A DNA stretch of 64,000 nucleotides from CALMEC01 sp964434425 (lineage in GTDB: Bacteria > Actinomycetota > Thermoleophilia > Miltoncostaeales > Miltoncostaeaceae): positions 1 through 64,000 of the forward strand of contig CAYSVH010000008.1 of assembly GCA_964434425.1 (NCBI GenBank). Direction: 5' to 3'. Below are positions 59,368 through 64,000 of the stretch, piece after piece; position 1 is the stretch's first letter; each line of letters begins with the position of its first letter. The notes under the pieces were generated by a model. It was not told where the DNA came from. It searched no databases and was given only the letters and a program-made list of their open reading frames with translations. A program made the translations under genes and the position numbers.

Positions 59368-59694
59368 GTGGGCATAGTCGTCGCGACCGTCGTCGCGTTC
59401 GTGTTCTTCGACGGTCCCCTGCGCTGGGCGATCGTCGCCGGTGGCGTCCTCTACGAGGTCGTCGAGACATACGCGTTCGTCCGCTGGAGCCGCCGGCGCC
59501 ACCCCCAGGTGGGCAGCGAGCGCATGCTCGGAGCGCGTGCGGTGGTGGCCACGTCGCTCGATCCCCATGGCCAGGTGATGGTGGACGGAGAGCGATGGCG
59601 TGCCGTCGCCGAGGTCACATGCGCGGTCGGATCCGAGGTGGAGATCATCGCCGTCGACGGCCTGGAGCTCACGGTCCGCCCCCTCGACGGGTGA
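59368..59694 (+). CDS. NfeD-like membrane protein
   Basis: A 108-residue protein with two closely spaced membrane helices (VGIVVATVVAFVFFD and WAIVAGGVLYEVVETYAFV) and a C-terminal OB-like fold: GARAVVATSLDPHGQVMVDGERWRAVAE, then IIAVDGLELTVRP. This matches short NfeD proteins that usually accompany a stomatin-like (SPFH) gene, but no such partner is here. GTG 59368 gives the first helix directly; further upstream the frame is repeat copy C. No strong ribosome-binding site. Confidence 0.75.
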   Translation: MGIVVATVVAFVFFDGPLRWAIVAGGVLYEVVETYAFVRWSRRRHPQVGSERMLGARAVVATSLDPHGQVMVDGERWRAVAEVTCAVGSEVEIIAVDGLELTVRPLDG

Positions 59695-59883
59695 TTCCGC
59701 GGGGTGGTGACTGAGTGGTGCCTCAACGATGCGTGTGGTGTGGTCGCTGATTGCGCGAATGGGGACGCAGGCAAGGTCGCAGGAACGCGGGAGGTCGACG
59801 AGCGCAGGAGATCCGGACTCATGACCCCACGGAATCACGCCGATTGGGAGCGGGAGGACACGCACGGCCGACCGAGGAACGAT

Positions 59884-60297
59884 ATGGCGACGATCTCACA
59901 GCTGAACGGGGTGACCGAGGCCCATGTGACCGCCCTCAGGGATGCGGGGATCCGGACCCTGTCGGACCTCCTGGCCGCCGATGCGACCGACGGAGGCCGA
60001 CGTGAGGTCGCCACGGTGGCAGGAGCGGCCCCGGAGGATGTCGCCCGCTGGACGGGCGTCGGCCGCTTGGTGCAGGTGGACGGCATCGGCCCGGCGACCG
60101 CGGACCTCCTGGTGCGTGCCGGGCTCACGTCTGTCGAAGACCTCGCCTACAGTCGGCCGCGCGACCTGGCCGCGCGTCTGGGCGAGGTCTCGTCCGGAGC
60201 CGGGCCTCAGCCGCGTCGCGTGGCACAGTGGATCGCCGCGGCCCACGAGATGCTGCATCCCTCGTACTCCAGGAATCCGCAACTGCTCCAGGCCTGA
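59884..60297 (+). CDS. Helix-hairpin-helix (DUF4332-like) protein
   Basis: A 137-residue soluble protein. Two helix-hairpin-helix units are visible: TEAHVTALRDAGIRTLSDLLAA near residue 10 and LVQVDGIGPATADLLVRAGLTSVEDLA near residue 62. This arrangement is seen in DUF4332 proteins and in DNA/RNA-binding HhH modules. Function unknown. GAGGA lies 5 nt before ATG 59884; ATG 59821 is less likely because its extra 21 residues are unlike the family. Confidence 0.72.
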   Translation: MATISQLNGVTEAHVTALRDAGIRTLSDLLAADATDGGRREVATVAGAAPEDVARWTGVGRLVQVDGIGPATADLLVRAGLTSVEDLAYSRPRDLAARLGEVSSGAGPQPRRVAQWIAAAHEMLHPSYSRNPQLLQA

Positions 60298-60353
60298 CTG
60301 CCGCGGCGGTCCGCGATGTCTCGCTCCCGTACGTGGGAACGCGGCCGGAACGG

Positions 60354-60761
60354 TCAGGCGGCCACGGGGAAGCTCAACTGCTCGTCCGGAGGTGCCGGGA
60401 CCGCGGCCACGGCGTCGATGAGCTTGGTCGCGATGGGTGACTGCGCGCGAATCTCCTCGATCACATCGTGAGCCGCCGATGTCCGCGGGCTCCAGAGCGC
60501 GTGGAGCGGGATCTGGCGTTCGTCCATCTGATCGACGATGACGGCCAAACCGGCCAGCCGGACCAGCATTCCACGGCGGGTGCGCGCACCGTTCGTGCAG
60601 TTGCTCAGGGTTCGGAGCGACACCCCTGCGGCACGCGCGATGTGCTGGGGCGGAAGGCCTCTCCGGATGAGCGAATCCCGGAGGCTCGCCGCGCCGTCAC
60701 ACGCGTGGTTCAAGAGGCGGAGCGAGTACCCGGTCTCGTTGTGGGAGTGCTGCATCGTCAT
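60354..60761 (-). CDS. Small HTH-type DNA-binding protein
   Basis: A 135-residue protein. Residues 40-75 (RDSLIRRGLPPQHIARAAGVSLRTLSNC) form a convincing helix-turn-helix with the usual A-x3-G-V-S-x2-T pattern. The rest is a helical C-terminal domain (LHALWSPRTSAAHDVIEEIRAQS). It could be a regulator or an antitoxin-like protein; no toxin partner was seen. AAGGGGG lies 8 nt before ATG 60761. The convergent HhH gene ends 57 bp away. Confidence 0.6.
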   Translation of the reverse strand: MTMQHSHNETGYSLRLLNHACDGAASLRDSLIRRGLPPQHIARAAGVSLRTLSNCTNGARTRRGMLVRLAGLAVIVDQMDERQIPLHALWSPRTSAAHDVIEEIRAQSPIATKLIDAVAAVPAPPDEQLSFPVAA

Positions 60762-61188
60762 CGCGAAAACCCCCTTCGGCACGAGTGGCATCCGATCTGC
60801 TTGATGCCACAACAGTAGCGAACATACGTTCGTGCGTCAAGCCCGTGCGACGAGGATGTGCGCGGCCGCCACGGTGACCACGCGGGGCGCCGGGAAGCGC
60901 TGCCAGCATCGTCGCGCCGGTGAGAGCCGGTACCAGGAGTGCCGGGTGCCAGACGGCGGCCAGCACGGTGGCCGTGATCGTCACGGCGAGAAGGGCGCGC
61001 CGTGGAAGGGGAGAATCCGCCCGCGCCTCGACCAGGGCGAGGGCCACGATGGCGATCGCGATCAGCGATCCGACGATCCAGGCGCCACCGCCGACCACGG
61101 CCAGCGTGGTGAACGCGATGACCGCGACCGATGCGAACTCACCGAGAAATGTTCGATGCACTGACTCGCCTTCTGCCTGGGACTCCAT
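60697..61188 (-). CDS. Hypothetical membrane protein with overlapping tail
   Basis: The 163-codon frame has a membrane N-terminal part: EFASVAVIAFTTLAVVGGGAWIVGSLIAIAIVALALV, RRALLAVTITATVLAAVW and PALLVPALTGATMLAALPG, three or four helices. After about residue 105 it becomes Arg-rich and no longer protein-like, and it overlaps the HTH gene by 65 bp. The true C-terminus may lie earlier, through a small frameshift. I give low confidence to the 3' boundary and do not recognise a family. Confidence 0.4.
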   Translation of the reverse strand: MESQAEGESVHRTFLGEFASVAVIAFTTLAVVGGGAWIVGSLIAIAIVALALVEARADSPLPRRALLAVTITATVLAAVWHPALLVPALTGATMLAALPGAPRGHRGGRAHPRRTGLTHERMFATVVASSRSDATRAEGGFRDDDAALPQRDRVLAPPLEPRV

Positions 61189-61277
61189 TCCTTATATGTC
61201 ACGGCGAGGCGAAACCGTTGCGTCGAAGCGGTACTTCTTACAAATTGGACACGGGATCTGTTCCTGGGCATGAAAAA

Positions 61278-61304
61278 GGCCCGGCACCGATGCGGTGCCG
61301 GGCC
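61278..61304 (-). terminator. Rho-independent terminator of a short minus-strand transcript
   Basis: GGCCCGGCACCG (61278-61289) pairs with CGGTGCCGGGCC (61293-61304), a perfect 12-bp stem with a 3-nt loop, followed on the minus strand by TTTTT (complement of AAAAA, 61273-61277). This is a classical intrinsic terminator. It cannot belong to the alpha/beta hydrolase, whose stop is 175 bp upstream. Confidence 0.85.
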
Positions 61305-61386
61305 CGGGTGCAGCTGGGTTTCGCATCAGGGTGCGAACGTGCCCAACATGCTGCGGCTGCGCGATGAAGGGCGCACCCCTAGCTAC

Positions 61387-61419
61387 TGCAACCTCCACAT
61401 GGTTCGGACAATCGGACCA
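61387..61419 (-). CDS. Possible 10-codon cysteine-containing small ORF
   Basis: On the minus strand AAAGGAGG (a near-perfect anti-16S match) lies 8 nt before a TTG that opens MSEPCGGCSS followed by TAG. The same leader also contains overlapping frames starting at ATG (MWRLQ, stop) and GTG. The unit is separated from flanking genes and ends in the terminator at 61278. With so short a frame coding cannot be proven; it may be a small protein, a leader, or simply part of a structured RNA. Confidence 0.3.
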
Positions 61420-61478
61420 CCTCCTTTCCGTGGTACGTCACACGCTATCGCAGGTGCGGGGACGCCTTCAGGGGTCGG

Positions 61479-62306
61479 TCAGAGGACCTCGCCGAGGAAG
61501 GAGGAGATCGCCTGCGAGAGCGCACCACCCCGCCACGTGAGCGGGGGGCTGCCCTCGGGTTCGGTGACCGTCCGCGAGTCCGCGATGCGGTCGTGGTACG
61601 CCATGGCCACGGCATACGGATGATCGGCATCGAACTCGTCACGGGTCGCGACGATCAGTGTGGGCGCCTCGACGGCGTCAAGTGCGGCGAGTCCGTCGAA
61701 GGCGGCAGAGCGGGGCGTCCACGTCAGGGCGTCGGCGACGGCGTCAGGATGCCGGTGCCGCTCCATCCGCTGGATGACGACCCGCCGCAGCCGATCGTGC
61801 CAGTCGTCGGGCCCCTTGTCCCCGATCGCGTCGTAGAAGCCCTCCACACCTCCGTTCCGGAGCCCGTCGGCCAGCCGGTCCCAGCGCTCCGGCTCGTCGG
61901 TGGGCCGCCCCAGGTGGGCCGGCGCGCCGATCACGAGGGCCGAAACGCGCTCGGGATGGTTCAGGGCAAGGGCGAGGGCGGTGTGCGACCCCATGGAATG
62001 TCCCGCCAGCACGGCTCGGTCGATGCCCCGGTGGTCCATGACGGCCAGCGCGTCGGCCGTGAGTGACGCGTAGTCGTAGGCCGTTCGGTCCGGCGCGGGA
62101 TCGGACTCGCCGTGTCCACGCGCGTCGTACGAGACCATCCGGTGACCGGCGCGCTCCAGCATCCGCGATCCGTGCAGCACGTAGCGGCGGGTGGCGGAGA
62201 GGCCGTGGAGGAGCAGGATCGGCGTTCCCTCGCCGCCGGTGTCATCACCCAGGAGTCGGTGCCCGCCGGGCCGCTCGAGCGTCCAGTCGATGGCGGCCTC
62301 GGTCAT
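61479..62306 (-). CDS. Alpha/beta hydrolase
   Basis: A 275-residue alpha/beta hydrolase: oxyanion LLLHGLSATRR near residue 32, SYDARGHGES near 60, nucleophile elbow LAGHSMGSH near 101, and acid strand TLIVATRDEFDADHP near 228. The histidine normally found about 25 residues later (in a G-x-H-x-P context) is replaced: the frame reads EPEGSPPLTW, with Ser (AGC). Either another histidine serves or activity is lost. The ATG overlaps the preceding 193-residue membrane-protein gene by 4 bp. Confidence 0.8.
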   Translation of the reverse strand: MTEAAIDWTLERPGGHRLLGDDTGGEGTPILLLHGLSATRRYVLHGSRMLERAGHRMVSYDARGHGESDPAPDRTAYDYASLTADALAVMDHRGIDRAVLAGHSMGSHTALALALNHPERVSALVIGAPAHLGRPTDEPERWDRLADGLRNGGVEGFYDAIGDKGPDDWHDRLRRVVIQRMERHRHPDAVADALTWTPRSAAFDGLAALDAVEAPTLIVATRDEFDADHPYAVAMAYHDRIADSRTVTEPEGSPPLTWRGGALSQAISSFLGEVL

Positions 62307-62884
62307 TCGGGGGCGTCCGTCGTCTCGCCGCTCCGCTCGCGGCTGAACGCATCCCGTTCGTCCTTCAGCCGTTTCTCCCGCCGAGCCAGGTCACGCCGAC
62401 GGAACCAGAACCAGATCACCGCGAGCAGGGCGAGCGTCCCGAGGATCGCGCCGATCAGGCTGCTGGCGCGGAAGTAGCTGGCCTCGGTGTCCAGGATGCG
62501 CTCGCCGGCGTGGGCGGCGTTGCCGCGTCCCAGGACGATCGACAGCGTCAGGAGGTTCGGCGTGGCGAGGACCACGGCGCCGATGACGAACGCGAGCCAC
62601 ACCTTCCACGGCCGTCGCCTCCGGAATCCGATCCACAGGACGAGGAGCGGGATGAAGGTGAAGACGATGCCGTAGAAGAGGCCGATGGCGACGCCGTTGA
62701 AGGTGCTCTGGCTGACCTGGTTCCCGACGCGCACCGCCCACCAGCGGGGCAGGAACGCCGACATGATCAACGTGATGATGAAGGCACCCACGAGGGCGGC
62801 GCCGCCGATGGCGAAACGCCGCGGCCAGTTGACCTCACGGCGCTGGTCGGCGGAGTCCGCCGCCGCCGTCGTTTCACGGCTCAT
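62303..62884 (-). CDS. Membrane protein with four hydrophobic segments
   Basis: A 193-residue integral membrane protein with helices RFAIGGAALVGAFIITLIMS, GVAIGLFYGIVFTFIPLLVLWIGF, VWLAFVIGAVVLATPNLLTLSIVLG and LIGAILGTLALLAVIWFWF, ending in a charged coil (RRREKRLKDERDAFSRER-like, residues 165-185). I do not recognise the family. ATG 62884 has GGGAG upstream; a longer upstream frame is not protein-like. It sits in a three-gene minus-strand operon: glutaredoxin-like, this protein, hydrolase, with overlapping ends. Confidence 0.65.
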   Translation of the reverse strand: MSRETTAAADSADQRREVNWPRRFAIGGAALVGAFIITLIMSAFLPRWWAVRVGNQVSQSTFNGVAIGLFYGIVFTFIPLLVLWIGFRRRRPWKVWLAFVIGAVVLATPNLLTLSIVLGRGNAAHAGERILDTEASYFRASSLIGAILGTLALLAVIWFWFRRRDLARREKRLKDERDAFSRERSGETTDAPE

Positions 62885-63173
62885 CGCGTGAGTCTCCCTC
62901 CTGGTCGGCGTCGTGGACGAGCCGCGCGACCCGGCGGCGGAGCACGGCCTCGTCGACCCGGTACTTGAAGATCTTCCGCCCGTTGAGGACACCCGCGGGT
63001 ATCTGGGTGCGCCACTGGCCCTCGAGTGCGTCGTCACCGTCGATGTGGACCCAGGTCACGACCAGGTCCAGATCGGGTGCCACCCGGTCGAGGATCTCGC
63101 GTGCGTCGTCGCAGAGGTGGCACCCGTGGGCGGTGTACACCACGAGCTCGGGAGATGGCGTGAGAGACGGCAC
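62874..63173 (-). CDS. Glutaredoxin-like thioredoxin-fold protein
   Basis: A 99-residue protein of the glutaredoxin-like family (DUF836 type). ELVVYTAHGCHLCDDAREIL near the N-terminus holds the CHLC active-site pair, WVHIDGDDAL the second strand and IPAGVLNGRKIFKYRVDEA the cis-Pro (IPAG). GTG 63173 is the start. It overlaps the next membrane-protein gene by 11 bp. Likely a thiol-disulfide oxidoreductase; partner unknown. Confidence 0.82.
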   Translation of the reverse strand: MPSLTPSPELVVYTAHGCHLCDDAREILDRVAPDLDLVVTWVHIDGDDALEGQWRTQIPAGVLNGRKIFKYRVDEAVLRRRVARLVHDADQEGDSRDEP

Positions 63174-63263
63174 GGGTCCGAGGATACCGCCCGCGTTTCC
63201 CGCGGACGCCGGGGCGGATCGGAGACGGGTGCCCGCCGCGCGGCCACTGTAGCGTGTGGCCCC

Positions 63264-64000
63264 GTGAGTTCGGTCCGAATCAGCCCCGCCCCGTCCCTCG
63301 CCGGGGCCCTCGCGGTGCCTCCCGACAAGTCGATCACACACCGCGCCATCATGCTGGCCGCCGTGTCGGATCGACGCGTGATCGTCGAGAACACCCTCGA
63401 CTCCGAGGACACGGGTGCCACGCTCGCCGCCGTCGAGGCCTGCGGCGTCGCCGTCGAGGGGCACCTCGGCGGAACCCTCGTCGTCGACGGTGTCGGTCTC
63501 CGTGGTCTCCGCCCGCCGGCGCGCATCGACTGCATGAACGCCGGCACCCTGATGCGCCTGTTCGGCGGGCTTCTGGCCGGGGTCACCCCGACCGCCGTCG
63601 TCCTGGACGGCGACGCGTCGCTTCGAAGGCGGCCCATGAACCGGATCGCCCGTCCCCTCGCCGAGATGGGCGCGTCCCTCTCGACCGTGGCCGGGGGCAC
63701 CCCGCCCGTCTCCGTCGCCCCGGTCCCCGGGGGGTTGGCCGGCGTCCATCACGAGCTGACCGTCGCGAGCGCGCAGGTGAAGAGCGCCATCCTCCTCGCG
63801 GGACTCGCCGCGACGGGGACGACGTCGGTGACCGAGCCCGTCCGGTCGCGCGATCACACGGAGCTGATGCTGCGAGCGGCGGGTGTCGACGTGCGCGTCG
63901 ACGGCACCACGGTCTCGCTGACCGGACCGGTGGACGGCGTGAGCCTGCCCGACGTGCGGGTGCCGGGTGACTTCTCGTCTGCGGCCTTCCATCTCGTCGC
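63264..64000 (+). CDS. aroA: 3-phosphoshikimate 1-carboxyvinyltransferase (3' end outside window)
   Basis: EPSP synthase of the shikimate pathway. About 245 of some 430 residues are present. It begins VSSVRISPAPSLAGALAVPPDKSITHRAIMLAA (the PDKSITHR block binds substrate), then the conserved DCMNAGTLMRLFGGLLAG near residue 85, GDASLRRRPMNR near 110, and VASAQVKSAILLAGL near 165, ending in PVRSRDHTELMLRAAGV. GTG 63264 lies 8 nt after TAGCGT (63250-63255), a likely leaderless start. The NAGTLMR segment has methionine where many enzymes have TA(M/L)R; substrate-pocket class cannot be decided from the fragment. Confidence 0.93.
   Translation, partial: MSSVRISPAPSLAGALAVPPDKSITHRAIMLAAVSDRRVIVENTLDSEDTGATLAAVEACGVAVEGHLGGTLVVDGVGLRGLRPPARIDCMNAGTLMRLFGGLLAGVTPTAVVLDGDASLRRRPMNRIARPLAEMGASLSTVAGGTPPVSVAPVPGGLAGVHHELTVASAQVKSAILLAGLAATGTTSVTEPVRSRDHTELMLRAAGVDVRVDGTTVSLTGPVDGVSLPDVRVPGDFSSAAFHLV

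Noticed and set aside
61192..61398. 68-codon minus-strand frame across the 61278 terminator
   Set aside because: It would read through a strong intrinsic terminator and has no family features.

Overview
The window is high-GC DNA from what looks like an actinobacterium. Pointers are an F420:NADPH oxidoreductase (npdG), GatCAB, the tsaE-tsaB-rimI-tsaD cluster, Rex, a PcrA-type helicase, a 5'-methylthioadenosine phosphorylase and frequent -10 hexamers placed only 6-9 nt before start codons (leaderless genes). The mix of families (H+-pyrophosphatase, YbdK-type ligase, an integral-membrane family often named fenitrothion hydrolase, an OmpA-domain protein) makes a deep-branching lineage such as Thermoleophilia my best guess; that placement is inference. 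No rRNA, tRNA or CRISPR array was recognised. It is mostly chromosomal housekeeping sequence carrying small non-autonomous repeats.

Layout. 1-15.1 kb: the end of fumC; the panC-panD-panB pantothenate operon on the minus strand; a family-4 uracil-DNA glycosylase; the overlapping run tsaE-tsaB-rimI-tsaD-subtilase; autoregulated rex; a YgjV-like protein; a DUF815 ATPase; a YbdK-type ligase with a DUF1844 protein; MTA phosphorylase. 15.1-21.8 kb: a DMT transporter, a K+-independent H+-pyrophosphatase with a strong terminator, two tandem secreted paralogues of unknown function, and two small hypotheticals. 21.8-25.3 kb: cysteine supply, with a CymR-like Rrf2 regulator, cysK, two acetyltransferases and cysE. 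25.4-34 kb: pcrA, folD, npdG, a nitroreductase, a minimal zincin, ftsH and thiL, the last two overlapping tail to tail.

34-49.2 kb is dominated by amidotransferase and branched-chain amino-acid/serine genes: gatC-gatA-gatB, ilvN, ilvC, serA, leuA, a surface protein, a LysR regulator divergent from leuC-leuD. leuA is preceded by a good promoter and a 25-codon leucine-rich leader peptide, so attenuation is likely. The same 700-bp gap holds a decayed AAA ATPase fragment, four 22-bp tandem repeats and one copy of a dispersed repeat that recurs near 34.3 and 59.2 kb.

49.2-64 kb is mixed: a lipoprotein paired with a multi-spanning membrane protein, a zinc alcohol dehydrogenase, an AlgH/YqgE protein, amtB, a primary-type sigma factor, an OmpA-domain protein, an NfeD-like protein, a helix-hairpin-helix protein, a small HTH regulator, an alpha/beta hydrolase operon and the start of aroA. 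Two nearly palindromic elements of 157-158 bp, with matching inverted ends and CTAG-type flanks, lie at 54.0 and 59.0 kb.

Standout observations: the leuA leader peptide; the palindromic and dispersed repeats; three genes whose only well-placed start is a near-cognate codon (CTG, ATC, ACG) set 7-8 nt behind a Shine-Dalgarno sequence; the tandem secreted paralogues; and a short stand-alone transcription unit near 61.3 kb.
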